Source: an uncultured Lachnospiraceae bacterium (GTDB taxonomy: Bacteria > Bacillota > Clostridia > Lachnospirales > Lachnospiraceae). Taken from it: a stretch of 64,000 nucleotides of DNA. The number at the start of each line of letters is the position of its first letter. The first letter of the stretch is position 1. Positions 33,995 to 41,967 of the stretch are shown piece after piece. Location of the stretch: contig CANRZW010000006.1 of assembly GCA_947644545.1 (NCBI GenBank), positions 1 to 64,000 on the forward strand. Reading direction: 5' to 3'. Both the position numbers and the translations under genes were made by a program. The notes under the pieces are model-generated. The model saw nothing but the letters and a program-made list of their open reading frames with translations, was not told the origin of the DNA and made no database searches.

Positions 33995-36091
33995 TTATTG
34001 AACGCTGAAAAGCAGATCAGCATATGTAGGATAAGGCCAATAACTTTTGGCGGTTAAGGTTTCCGCCTCATCACAGGCCACCCTTAATTCACCCATACTG
34101 GTCAGAACTTTATCGCGAATCAAGGCTGCTTCAGCGCCGATATCTTCGGCGGCTGTAACCGACAAAACCGAACTTTCAACAGCCGCCGCATCGGCATAGA
34201 TTCTGTCCGACAGAACTGATAGTTTCCGGACAAGATCCGTTTCATAATCGCATACCAGGGTGGAATCCAAGGCTTTTTTGGCTGCCGACGTCCTTGCAAG
34301 CTCTAACGCATAGGCGCTGACAGCAGGTAAAATCTGCGTTTTTACCATATCCACCATTGTATTTGCCTCGATCACAATTGTTTTGCAGTAGTTTTCAAGC
34401 GTGATTTCATATCTTGATTTAATTTCCGCTTCTGTAAATACGCCATGAGAAGTCAGCATATCCACATTCTTTCTGTCAAGAATATGTGGTACGGCATCGG
34501 CAGTAGTGCGATAGTTGAGAAGTCCACGCCTTTCCGTTGCCTCTCTGATCCAGCTTTCATCATAGCCGTTTCCGTTGAATATGATATGCTTATGATCTTT
34601 AATAGTTTTTCTTATCATTTCATGAAGCGCAGTTTCAAAATCTTCTACGCATTCAAGACGATCGGCATAGATTCTAAGACTTTCGGCAACCGCAGTATTC
34701 AGCATAATGTTGGCACAGGCAATGCTGTTGGAAGAGCCGAGCATGCGGAACTCAAATTTATTGCCGGTAAATGCAAAGGGGGACGTCCTGTTACGGTCGG
34801 TGGTATCACGGTTGAATTTCGGTAAAACATCCGCGCCGAGTTTCATTTGCTTTTTTTCGGTTCCCTCATAGGGCGTATTGTTTTCGATCGCCTCTAAAAC
34901 TGCATTCAGTTCATCACCGAGGAATATTGAAACAACGGCAGGAGGCGCTTCGTTTGCACCGAGCCGGTGATCATTTCCGGCAGTAGCAACCGAAATACGA
35001 AGCAGATCCTGATAATCATCCACCGCTTTCATTACAGCACAGAGGAACAACAGGAACTGGGCGTTCTCATAAGGCGTGGCGCCGGGAGAAAGCAGATTCT
35101 GACCGCTATCTGTCGCGATCGACCAGTTATTGTGCTTGCCGCTGCCGTTGACACCTGCAAACGGTTTTTCATGAAGCAGGCAGACGAGGCCGTGCTTTGC
35201 GGCTACTTTCTGCATAATTTCCATTGTAAGCTGGTTGTGGTCTGTGGCAATATTGGTGGTGGCATAAATCGGCGCCAACTCATGCTGGGCAGGCGCAACC
35301 TCGTTATGCTCGGTTTTTGCCAGGATCCCCAGTTTCCAGAGTTCACTGTTGAGTTCTTCCATATAAGCGGCAACGCGGGGCTTTATAACGCCAAAGTAAT
35401 GATCATCCATTTCCTGACCCTTCGGTGGCTTTGCGCCGAACAGTGTACGGCCTGTATAGCGAAGGTCGGGGCGCTGTTCATACATTTCCTTTGTGACAAG
35501 GAAATATTCCTGCTCAGGACCGACAGAACTGGTTACTCTCTTTACGGTGTCATTGCCAAACAAACGAAGGATACGAAGAGCCTGTTTATTCAGCGCTTCC
35601 ATAGATCGAAGAAGCGGCGTTTTCTTATCTAATGCATGCCCGCCGTAAGAACAAAAAGCCGTAGGAATGCAAAGCGTTTTGCCTTTAATAAATGCATATG
35701 AGGTAGGATCCCAGGCAGTATATCCTCTCGCTTCAAAAGTGGCTCTCAGTCCTCCGCTTGGGAAAGAAGACGCATCCGGTTCTCCCTTGATCAACTCCTT
35801 GCCCGAAAATTCCATGATCACACCGCCGTCAGGGGACGGTGTAATAAAACTGTCGTGTTTTTCAGCTGTAATACCGGTTAGCGGCTGAAACCAATGCGTA
35901 AAATGGGTAGCGCCTTTAGACACCGCCCAGTCTTTCATTGCTATGGCCACCGCATGGGCAACACCGATATCAAGCTCAGTGCCCTCGTCAATAGTCTTCT
36001 TGAGGGACGCATAAACCTTATCCGATAAAGTAGCTTTCATGACCCTGTCATCAAATACCAGGCTTCCGAAATAATCTTTTACCGTTTCCAT
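33995..36091 (-). CDS. glnN: Glutamine synthetase type III
   Basis: A 698-residue enzyme, normal for GSIII (about 700) and distinct from GSI. Characteristic blocks: [20 protein letters not shown] near residue 60, [20 protein letters not shown] near 175, [18 protein letters not shown] near 265, and [17 protein letters not shown] near 335. It forms glutamine from glutamate, ammonia and ATP as a large oligomer. The start follows AGGAGAGTGAGTT. It is the first gene of glnN-amt-purF, preceded by a 170-nt leader with two ANTAR-type hairpins and two overlapping terminators. A second, type I synthetase is encoded in the divergent operon. Confidence 0.96.
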   Translation of the reverse strand: METVKDYFGSLVFDDRVMKATLSDKVYASLKKTIDEGTELDIGVAHAVAIAMKDWAVSKGATHFTHWFQPLTGITAEKHDSFITPSPDGGVIMEFSGKELIKGEPDASSFPSGGLRATFEARGYTAWDPTSYAFIKGKTLCIPTAFCSYGGHALDKKTPLLRSMEALNKQALRILRLFGNDTVKRVTSSVGPEQEYFLVTKEMYEQRPDLRYTGRTLFGAKPPKGQEMDDHYFGVIKPRVAAYMEELNSELWKLGILAKTEHNEVAPAQHELAPIYATTNIATDHNQLTMEIMQKVAAKHGLVCLLHEKPFAGVNGSGKHNNWSIATDSGQNLLSPGATPYENAQFLLFLCAVMKAVDDYQDLLRISVATAGNDHRLGANEAPPAVVSIFLGDELNAVLEAIENNTPYEGTEKKQMKLGADVLPKFNRDTTDRNRTSPFAFTGNKFEFRMLGSSNSIACANIMLNTAVAESLRIYADRLECVEDFETALHEMIRKTIKDHKHIIFNGNGYDESWIREATERRGLLNYRTTADAVPHILDRKNVDMLTSHGVFTEAEIKSRYEITLENYCKTIVIEANTMVDMVKTQILPAVSAYALELARTSAAKKALDSTLVCDYETDLVRKLSVLSDRIYADAAAVESSVLSVTAAEDIGAEAALIRDKVLTSMGELRVACDEAETLTAKSYWPYPTYADLLFSVQ

Positions 36092-36122
36092 AACTCACTC
36101 TCCTTTGCTGTTTTTCTCTCCT

Positions 36123-36264
36123 ATGCAAAAACAAGACGTCTTTAATGGCAGACACAAATGCTGCAGCATAAAAGACGTCATTGCCTTTCCATATTTAAGA
36201 TTGGCTTTAAATAAAATAAACGGCATCTTCGAGCACTTACACTCAAAGACGCCGTTGCCTTTAC
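36123..36264 (-). promoter_or_regulatory. glnN leader: two ANTAR-type hexaloop hairpins overlapping two terminators
   Basis: Read on the reverse strand. Hairpin 1 (36262-36245) has stem AAAGGC/GTCTTT and loop AACGGC. Hairpin 2 (36188-36171) has the same stem and loop AATGAC. Both six-base loops carry A at position 1 and G at position 4, the signature bound by ANTAR proteins. The 3' side of hairpin 1 is also the 5' arm of a terminator-like stem (AACGGCGTCTT with AAGATGCCGTT, 36256-36219). The 3' side of hairpin 2 supplies the 5' arm of another (GACGTCTTT with AAAGACGTC, 36179-36135), followed by TTGTTTTTG. The structures exclude each other, as in antitermination. The roughly 57-nt gap between the hairpins is longer than in classic tandem sites. 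Confidence 0.7.
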
Positions 36265-36271
36265 GCTCTAT

Positions 36272-36300
36272 GTTATACACCTGCAATTTTTCTTTGTCAA
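36272..36300 (-). promoter_or_regulatory. glnN-amt-purF promoter
   Basis: On the reverse strand TTGACA (36300-36295) and TATAAC (36277-36272) have a 17-bp spacer. Transcription should begin near 36265, immediately before the first ANTAR-type hairpin. Confidence 0.8.
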
Positions 36301-36377
36301 CCCTTTTTTGAAATTTGTAATGTTGTTTATTTGCAAAATCATGTATAAAAATGTAACAGCTGCTTTAATGTTTCACC

Positions 36378-36406
36378 TTGACAAAGCACGGATTTCAGAG
36401 TATGAT
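36378..36406 (+). promoter_or_regulatory. Promoter of the gltS-glnA-ANTAR operon
   Basis: TTGACA (36378-36383) and TATGAT (36401-36406) have a 17-bp spacer. The TTG of this -35 is in frame with the amidotransferase gene, but cannot be its start because the promoter and leader lie here. Confidence 0.8.
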
Positions 36407-36413
36407 ACTGACA

Positions 36414-36488
36414 AATGAGCAAAGGCGTTCATTTTGGTACAGACAGGATCTCTGTGCCGAAATGAATGTCTTTGCTTTGTTTTATTTT
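36414..36488 (+). promoter_or_regulatory. gltS leader: ANTAR-type hexaloop hairpin overlapping a 25-bp terminator
   Basis: The terminator stem runs 36419-36443 against 36451-36475: all 25 positions pair (four G-U), followed by TTTGTTTTATTTT. Its 5' arm is shared with a smaller hairpin: AAATGAGC (about 36413-36420) pairs with GTTCATTT (36427-36434) around the hexaloop AAAGGC (36421-36426), with A at position 1 and G at 4. The small hairpin and the terminator cannot coexist. A protein that stabilises the small hairpin would permit read-through into the synthase genes. Confidence 0.7.
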
Positions 36489-36509
36489 CCCGAAAGGCAG
36501 GATATTGAT

Positions 36510-37604
36510 ATGAAAATGGAAGGCCAGGTACGAATCCCCTCCGGATGTGCAATTGCCGCTGTCATTTCCCGTGACGGAAGCAAAATGTCCGGTGAGATGA
36601 TCACCAATGCCATGAGGCCGATGCACGACCGTTCCAACGGACTCGGCGGCGGCTTTGCCGGTTACGGCATTTATCCCGAATATAAGGATTTTTATGCGTT
36701 ACATATGTTCTTTGACGAGCGTGCCACGAGAAAAAGCTGTGAAACATTCTTAAAAGAAAGATTTGAAATTGTAAAATCAGAAAGGATACCCACACGCAAG
36801 ATTCCGGCGATCACCGATGAGCCTGTTATATGGAGATACTTTGCTGCACCTCTGAAATCCGTATTTGCCGATCTGCAGCTTACCGAAGAAGAATTTGTTG
36901 CCCGTACTGTTATGAAGATAAACACCGAAATGAAAGGAGCATATGTTTTCTCCAGCGGTAAAAACATGGGTACTTTCAAAGCTGTCGGTTTCCCGGAAGA
37001 CGTAGGCATATTTTATAAATTAGAAGAATATGAAGGTTATTCCTGGACAGCGCATGGACGCTATCCTACCAACACTCCCGGATGGTGGGGCGGCGCTCAT
37101 CCGTTTACGCTGCTTGACTGGTCTGTTGTTCACAATGGAGAAATTTCCTCTTACGATGCCAACCGCCGTTTTATAGAAATGTTCGGATATAAATGTACTC
37201 TGCAGACAGACACTGAGGTTATCACCTACATAATGGATTATTTGATCCGTGTTCAGGGACTTACCCTCGGCGAAGCGGCAAGTGTAATTGCTGCACCGTT
37301 CTGGAGCACGATTGAAGGTAAAACGGATTTGGATGACAAACGCAAGCATACATATCTTCGGACAATGTTTCCGAGTCTGTTGATTACAGGTCCTTTTTCC
37401 ATTGTTCTTGGATTCAACGGCGGACTCATGGCGCTCAATGACCGTTTAAAGCTGCGTTCTATGGTAATCGGCGAAAAAGACGACCGAGTGTTTATTGCCA
37501 GCGAAGAAGCCGCTATCCGAACTATGGAACCAAACGCAGAAAACATTTGGGCTCCTGCAGGTGGAGAACCTGTAATTATCAAAGTAAAGGATGGTGCGTT
37601 TTGA
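36510..37604 (+). CDS. Glutamate synthase, glutamine amidotransferase subunit (split archaeal/GlxB type)
   Basis: About 364 residues from the ATG at 36510 (MKMEGQVRIPSGCAIAAVIS), preceded by GGCAGGATATTGAT; starts further upstream lie in the leader terminator. This is a stand-alone class II amidotransferase. Cys13 after RIPSG is the likely nucleophile, which would need removal of the N-terminal peptide. Typical blocks are AHGRYPTNTPGWWGGAHPF, SVVHNGEISSYDANRRFIE and CTLQTDTEVITYIMDYL. It releases ammonia from glutamine for the FMN subunit encoded next; the TGA stop overlaps the next ATG by 1 bp. In enteric GltB the same domain is fused to the others; here the enzyme is split. Confidence 0.9.
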   Translation: MKMEGQVRIPSGCAIAAVISRDGSKMSGEMITNAMRPMHDRSNGLGGGFAGYGIYPEYKDFYALHMFFDERATRKSCETFLKERFEIVKSERIPTRKIPAITDEPVIWRYFAAPLKSVFADLQLTEEEFVARTVMKINTEMKGAYVFSSGKNMGTFKAVGFPEDVGIFYKLEEYEGYSWTAHGRYPTNTPGWWGGAHPFTLLDWSVVHNGEISSYDANRRFIEMFGYKCTLQTDTEVITYIMDYLIRVQGLTLGEAASVIAAPFWSTIEGKTDLDDKRKHTYLRTMFPSLLITGPFSIVLGFNGGLMALNDRLKLRSMVIGEKDDRVFIASEEAAIRTMEPNAENIWAPAGGEPVIIKVKDGAF

Positions 37605-39109
37605 TGAGTGTGGAATTTATATATCCCGAATTTGAAGTGATCAGAGATGCAGACCGCTGCATCTCCTGTCGTGTGTGTGAACGACAATGTGCAAACGAAG
37701 TTCATTCCTTTCATAAAGAGAAAGGAGTAATGACGGCTGATGAAACCAAGTGTGTCAATTGTCATCGCTGCGTATCGTTCTGTCCCACAAGAGCATTGAA
37801 AATCATAAAGAGTGATTGTACCTTTCGGGAAAATGCAAACTGGCAGAATGATACTGTCAAGGAAATTTATAAACAGGCCAACAGTGGCGGCGTTCTGCTA
37901 TCCTCTATGGGCAATCCGAAACCTTTGCCCGTTTATTGGGATAAGATTTTAATTAATGCCTCCCAGGTAACCAATCCACCGATCGATCCTCTTAGAGAGC
38001 CGATGGAAACACGTGTGTTTTTGGGTAAAAGACCCGAGAAGATTCAACGTGATGAAAACGGTAAATTAAAATATGAATTACCGCCTCAAATAGAACTTTC
38101 CATGCCGATTATGTTTTCGGCAATGAGTTACGGTTCTATCAGTTATAATGCACATTCCTCCCTTGCCCGCGCGGCAAAAGAACTCGGTATTTTCTACAAT
38201 ACAGGCGAAGGCGGTCTGCATGAGGACTTTTACTGCTACGGTGAGAACACCATTGTTCAGGTTGCGTCAGGCCGTTTCGGTGTATATGAAGAGTACCTGA
38301 AAGCCGGCGCCGCAATAGAAATTAAGATGGGACAGGGCGCAAAGCCCGGTATTGGCGGACACCTGCCTGGTACTAAGATTGTTGGTGACGTTTCGCGTAC
38401 CCGTATGATTCCCGAAGGTTCGGATGCGATATCTCCGGCTCCCCATCACGATATTTATTCCATTGAAGACCTTGGCCAGCTTGTGTTTTCGTTAAAAGAA
38501 GCCACCGAATATAAAAAGCCTGTTATTGTAAAGATTGCTGCCGTGCACAATATTGCGGCAATTGCCAGTGGTATTGCCAGAAGCGGGGCGGATATTATTG
38601 CCATCGACGGTTTCCGCGGCGGTACCGGCGCCGCTCCTACCCGTATCAGAGATAATGTTGGTATTCCGGTTGAACTTGCCCTGGCAGCTGTGGACAGCCG
38701 GCTTCGTGAGGAGGGAATCCGTAATCATGTTTCCCTTGTTGTGGGTGGATCCGTTCGCAGCGCTGCGGATGTGGTTAAAGCGGTCGCTTTGGGCGCTGAT
38801 GCCTGCTATATTGCAACAGCAGCCCTGCTTGCTCTCGGTTGTCATCTCTGCCGCACTTGTCAGAGTGGCAAATGTAACTGGGGAATCGCAACCCAACGCC
38901 CCGAACTTGTAAAACGCCTCGATCCCGATACGGGCAGTAAGCGTCTGATCAACCTGATGAATGCCTGGCGGCATGAAATCAAGGAACTTATGGGCGGTAT
39001 GGGAATCAACTCCATCGAATCCCTGTGCGGCAATCGCCTGATGCTCCGCGGAATCGGAATGACAGATAGAGAACTTGAGATTCTGGGCATTTCTCATGCG
39101 GGAGAATGA
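37604..39109 (+). CDS. Glutamate synthase FMN subunit with N-terminal 2x[4Fe-4S] ferredoxin domain
   Basis: About 501 residues from the ATG at 37604 (MSVEFIYPEFEVIRDADRC). Residues 18-60 hold two 4Fe-4S motifs (CISCRVCERQC, CVNCHRCVSFCP). The rest is the TIM-barrel FMN synthase domain: PIMFSAMSYGSISYNAHSSL, KMGQGAKPGIGGHLPG, DGFRGGTGAAPTRIRD, VVGGSVRSAADVVKAVALGA, then the Cys cluster CHLCRTCQSGKCNWG for the synthase Fe-S centre. It makes glutamate from 2-oxoglutarate and channelled ammonia. No GltD-type NAD(P)H subunit is encoded nearby, so ferredoxin or a remote oxidoreductase is the likely electron source. Confidence 0.92.
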   Translation: MSVEFIYPEFEVIRDADRCISCRVCERQCANEVHSFHKEKGVMTADETKCVNCHRCVSFCPTRALKIIKSDCTFRENANWQNDTVKEIYKQANSGGVLLSSMGNPKPLPVYWDKILINASQVTNPPIDPLREPMETRVFLGKRPEKIQRDENGKLKYELPPQIELSMPIMFSAMSYGSISYNAHSSLARAAKELGIFYNTGEGGLHEDFYCYGENTIVQVASGRFGVYEEYLKAGAAIEIKMGQGAKPGIGGHLPGTKIVGDVSRTRMIPEGSDAISPAPHHDIYSIEDLGQLVFSLKEATEYKKPVIVKIAAVHNIAAIASGIARSGADIIAIDGFRGGTGAAPTRIRDNVGIPVELALAAVDSRLREEGIRNHVSLVVGGSVRSAADVVKAVALGADACYIATAALLALGCHLCRTCQSGKCNWGIATQRPELVKRLDPDTGSKRLINLMNAWRHEIKELMGGMGINSIESLCGNRLMLRGIGMTDRELEILGISHAGE

Positions 39110-39175
39110 TTACAAATACTGCTATATTTTCTTTATGAATTCTCATATAAAACTTTAAAGGTATGGTATAATATT

Positions 39176-39895
39176 ATGCTATTGAATGCAAAAAATCTCA
39201 ATTACAGAGTATTAAATGAAACTCTCCGAAAAGTTGACGGCGACTGCAATATCATAGAATGCTGCGGCCAACGCTATATCGCGGCCGGAATGTCCGATCA
39301 GAACATTACAGTCAACGGCATTCCTGGCAATGCCCTTGGAGCATATTTAAACGGCGCCACGATTACGGTCAATGCAAATGCCCAGGAGGCAGTAGGCGAT
39401 ACCATGAATGCAGGTAAAATCGTGGTTCATGGAAATATCGGCGATGCCGCCGGTTATGCCATGAGAGGCGGCAGAATCTTCGTCAAAGGAAATGCAGGCT
39501 ACCGCGCAGGTATCCATATGAAAGCCTATAAAGAAAAGCAGCCCGTTATGGTAATTGGCGGTACAGCCGGGAGTTTTCTCGGCGAATATCAGGCAGGCGG
39601 CATTATAATTGTTCTTGGTCTTGGAGCAAAAGAGAAGGAAATCGTAGGTTTTTTTCCCTGCACAGGGATGCACGGCGGGAAAATGTTCCTGCGTTCTGAC
39701 TGCAGGAATGTAAGATTCCCCAGTCAGGTTACTGCTCGTACTGCAACCAAATCCGATCTGGAAGAATTAGAAGTGTATGTGTCCGAATACTGCGATTTGT
39801 TCGGTTACGATATTCATGAAGTCTTGTCCTCGCCCTTTACCGTCATTACCCCTGACAGTAAAAGTCCCTACAAGCAGATGTATGTAGCGAACTAA
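39176..39895 (+). CDS. Glutamate synthase GXGXG (alpha-subunit C-terminal) domain subunit
   Basis: A 239-residue right-handed beta-helix protein equivalent to the C-terminal GXGXG domain of GltB. The turns are visible as repeated Gly pairs (NGIPGNALGAYLNGATITVN, VHGNIGDAAGYAMRGGRIFV, KGNAGYRAGIHM, IGGTAGSFLGEYQAGGIIIV). It completes the three-part synthase (amidotransferase, FMN, GXGXG). There is a 66-bp gap before it; an extended -10-like TATGGTATAAT lies just before its ATG, and a clear ribosome binding site is hard to see (AAAGG at about -17). That makes an additional internal promoter possible but unproven. Confidence 0.9.
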   Translation: MLLNAKNLNYRVLNETLRKVDGDCNIIECCGQRYIAAGMSDQNITVNGIPGNALGAYLNGATITVNANAQEAVGDTMNAGKIVVHGNIGDAAGYAMRGGRIFVKGNAGYRAGIHMKAYKEKQPVMVIGGTAGSFLGEYQAGGIIIVLGLGAKEKEIVGFFPCTGMHGGKMFLRSDCRNVRFPSQVTARTATKSDLEELEVYVSEYCDLFGYDIHEVLSSPFTVITPDSKSPYKQMYVAN

Positions 39896-39925
39896 ATCAT
39901 CATGGAAAGGAATAGGTAAAATAAT

Positions 39926-41137
39926 ATGAAGTATTCAAAGAAAGAGGTAATGCAGTACGTCAAAGAGGAAGATGTTAAATTTATCCGCCTTGCCTTTTGT
40001 GATGTGTTTGGCAAACAAAAAAATGTATCAATTACGGCGGAGGAACTCCCCCGTGCCTTTGAATACGGAATTGCCTTTGATGCCTCCGCTATTGCTGGTT
40101 TCGGCGATGAAACAAGATGTGACCTGCTGCTCCATCCCGATGCCGAAACTTTGATGCCGCTTCCCTGGCGTCCGGAACACGGACGGGTTGTGCGAATGTT
40201 CTGCAGTATTTCCTATCCTGACGGCACGCCATTTGAATGCGATACCCGCAGCTTATTGAAAAGAGCAATAGACGATGCCCGGAAAGCAGGTTTTGAGTTC
40301 CTGTTCGGCGCCGAACAGGAATTCTATCTCTTTCTGTTGGATGAATACGGAAAACCAACCCAAATCCCATATGATGAAGCAGGATATATGGATATTGCGC
40401 CGGAAGACCGGGGAGAAAATATTCGTCGTGAAATATGTCTTACCCTTGAGCAGATGGGCATTCGTCCCGAAAGCTCACACCACGAGGAGGGGCCGGGACA
40501 GAATGAAATTGACTTTCGTTATTCTGATGCCATTACTGCAGCAGATAATGTCATGACATTTCAAACAGTGGTAAAAACCGTTGCACACCGAAACGGCCTT
40601 TATGCAGATTTTTCAGCCAAACCGCTTGACCATGAACCGGGAAACGGATTTCACATCAATATATCTGTAAGACCCGATGAAAATCCGAGAAATCTTTATT
40701 ATGTGATTGCCGGTATTCTTGAGAAAATTGAAGAAATGACCGCATTCTTAAACCCTAACGAAAATTCTTATAAACGTTTCGGACGAAATAAAGCTCCTGG
40801 CTTTATTTCATGGTCAAATGAAAACCGCTCTCAACTGATCCGCATTCCGGCTGCCATAGGAGAATACCACAGGGCTGAACTTCGTTCTCCCGATCCTGCT
40901 GCAAACCCTTACCTGGCCATTACACTTATGATTTATGCAGGTCTTCACGGGCTGCAAAACAAACCGGATATGCCGGACGCTGCAAACATTAATCTGTATA
41001 AGGCTGGTCCCGAAACTCTGGCAAAGTTCAGGAAACTGCCCGAAGATTTGAGTTCGGCCTGCAGAATGGCGGCGGCAAGCGGGTTTATCAAGACCCACCT
41101 GCCTGTGGCAATTCTCGATATCTACTGTAATGAATAA
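39926..41137 (+). CDS. glnA: Glutamine synthetase type I family protein (short)
   Basis: 403 residues, shorter than standard GSI (about 440-470). Core motifs are conserved: IRLAFCDVFGKQKNVSI (Asp loop), FLFGAEQEFYLF (metal Glu pair), GPGQNEIDFRYSDAITAADN, NGFHINISV (metal His), NENRSQLIRIP (glutamate/ATP Arg) and LRSPDPAANPYLAI. The GSGMH block reads GNGFH. It should be catalytically competent, forming glutamine, but relatives with altered substrates (gamma-glutamyl-amine ligases) exist. It is fourth in the synthase operon, 30 bp after the GXGXG gene, and directly precedes the ANTAR gene. This matches the glnA-nitR pairing described in Clostridium. Confidence 0.85.
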   Translation: MKYSKKEVMQYVKEEDVKFIRLAFCDVFGKQKNVSITAEELPRAFEYGIAFDASAIAGFGDETRCDLLLHPDAETLMPLPWRPEHGRVVRMFCSISYPDGTPFECDTRSLLKRAIDDARKAGFEFLFGAEQEFYLFLLDEYGKPTQIPYDEAGYMDIAPEDRGENIRREICLTLEQMGIRPESSHHEEGPGQNEIDFRYSDAITAADNVMTFQTVVKTVAHRNGLYADFSAKPLDHEPGNGFHINISVRPDENPRNLYYVIAGILEKIEEMTAFLNPNENSYKRFGRNKAPGFISWSNENRSQLIRIPAAIGEYHRAELRSPDPAANPYLAITLMIYAGLHGLQNKPDMPDAANINLYKAGPETLAKFRKLPEDLSSACRMAAASGFIKTHLPVAILDIYCNE

Positions 41138-41169
41138 ATGGCATCGGTTGAAAAAAGGAGGCGTACAAA

Positions 41170-41754
41170 ATGAGTCTTAAGAAACGGATATATAGTGTTC
41201 TGATCGTTTCTGTAGCAGAGAATCTAAATACCGTTCTTACCGCACTGCTTCCCGAATCCAAATACGCGCCTGCTCATGTCGTGTCAGGCATCAGCGCTGC
41301 AAAAAGAGCTTTCGCCGAACGGGCATACGACTATGTAATTATCAACTCACCCTTACCGGACGATATCGGGACAGGATTCGCCATAGATGCATGTAATTCA
41401 GGAGGAACCGTCGTTCTGCTGATGGTTCGTGCGGAACTTCATGCAGATATATATGACAAAGTGGCCGAGCACGGCGTTTTCACTCTTCCCAAACCAACCT
41501 CCAGGCAGACAATCACTACAGCTCTCAGTTGGATGTTAAGCGCAAGAGAACGACTCCGCAAAGCAGAAAAGAAGACGCTTTCTATCGAGGAAAAAATGGA
41601 AGAAATCCGCATCGTAAACCATGCAAAGTGGCTTCTCATTAGTGAGATAAAGATGGACGAACCGAATGCACATCGTTACATAGAAAAACAGGCAATGGAT
41701 CGTTGTATCTCCAGACGTGAGATTGCTGAGGAAATCATTAAAACATATTCATAA
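41170..41754 (+). CDS. ANTAR-domain antiterminator with degenerate receiver (NitR-like)
   Basis: A 194-residue protein. Residues 1-120 have a receiver fold, but the acidic pair is lost (VLIVSVAEN where VDDE is usual) and the phosphoacceptor position reads YVIINSPLPDD, with Asn for Asp. Residues about 140-190 are an ANTAR three-helix RNA-binding domain (IRIVNHAKWLLISEIKM, then YIEKQAMDRCISRREIAEEI). ANTAR proteins bind paired hexaloop hairpins in nascent RNA and prevent terminators. Candidate targets sit in both leaders of this same locus. Input by phosphorylation is unlikely; control by protein contact (glutamine synthetase or PII) or by abundance is inferred. It follows GGAGGCGTACAAA, 32 bp after glnA. 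Confidence 0.9.
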   Translation: MSLKKRIYSVLIVSVAENLNTVLTALLPESKYAPAHVVSGISAAKRAFAERAYDYVIINSPLPDDIGTGFAIDACNSGGTVVLLMVRAELHADIYDKVAEHGVFTLPKPTSRQTITTALSWMLSARERLRKAEKKTLSIEEKMEEIRIVNHAKWLLISEIKMDEPNAHRYIEKQAMDRCISRREIAEEIIKTYS

Positions 41755-41761
41755 AAATAAT

Positions 41762-41802
41762 AAAGGTTGTAAGTTCAAGAATCCTTGAATTTACAACCTT
41801 TT
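41762..41802. terminator. Bidirectional terminator between the ANTAR gene and tRNA-Arg
   Basis: An 18-bp stem (AAAGGTTGTAAGTTCAAG with CTTGAATTTACAACCTTT, one G-U). It is followed by T-rich sequence in both directions. It ends the rightward nitrogen operon and the leftward tRNA. Confidence 0.85.
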
Positions 41803-41805
41803 CAG

Positions 41806-41877
41806 CGTTCCCTGCGAGAATCGAACTCACAACTGGGGCTTAGGAGGCTCCTGTTATATCCATTTAACTAAGGGAAC
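41806..41877 (-). tRNA. tRNA-Arg (anticodon CCT)
   Basis: The 72-nt cloverleaf has acceptor GTTCCCT/AGGGAAC, D arm GTTA/TAAC, loop CTCCTAA with anticodon CCT, and T stem GTGAG/CTCGC with loop TTCGATT. The anticodon stem GGAGC/GCCCC has one A-C mismatch at 29:41. The discriminator is G and CCA is not encoded. Confidence 0.93.
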
Positions 41878-41938
41878 TGATGTTACTGGAAGTTTCTGTT
41901 AAGCAGTGGTACACTGTGCCACCAACATTCCACCACTT

Positions 41939-41967
41939 ATTATACATAAATATTGCCAACTTTGCAA
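41939..41967 (-). promoter_or_regulatory. tRNA-Arg promoter
   Basis: On the reverse strand TTGCAA (41967-41962) and TATAAT (41944-41939) are 17 bp apart, directly after the DUF3881 stop codon. Confidence 0.65.

Noticed and set aside
36378..36509. Longer amidotransferase start (TTG at 36378)
   Set aside because: That TTG is the -35 of the operon promoter, and the extension would encode the attenuator stem.
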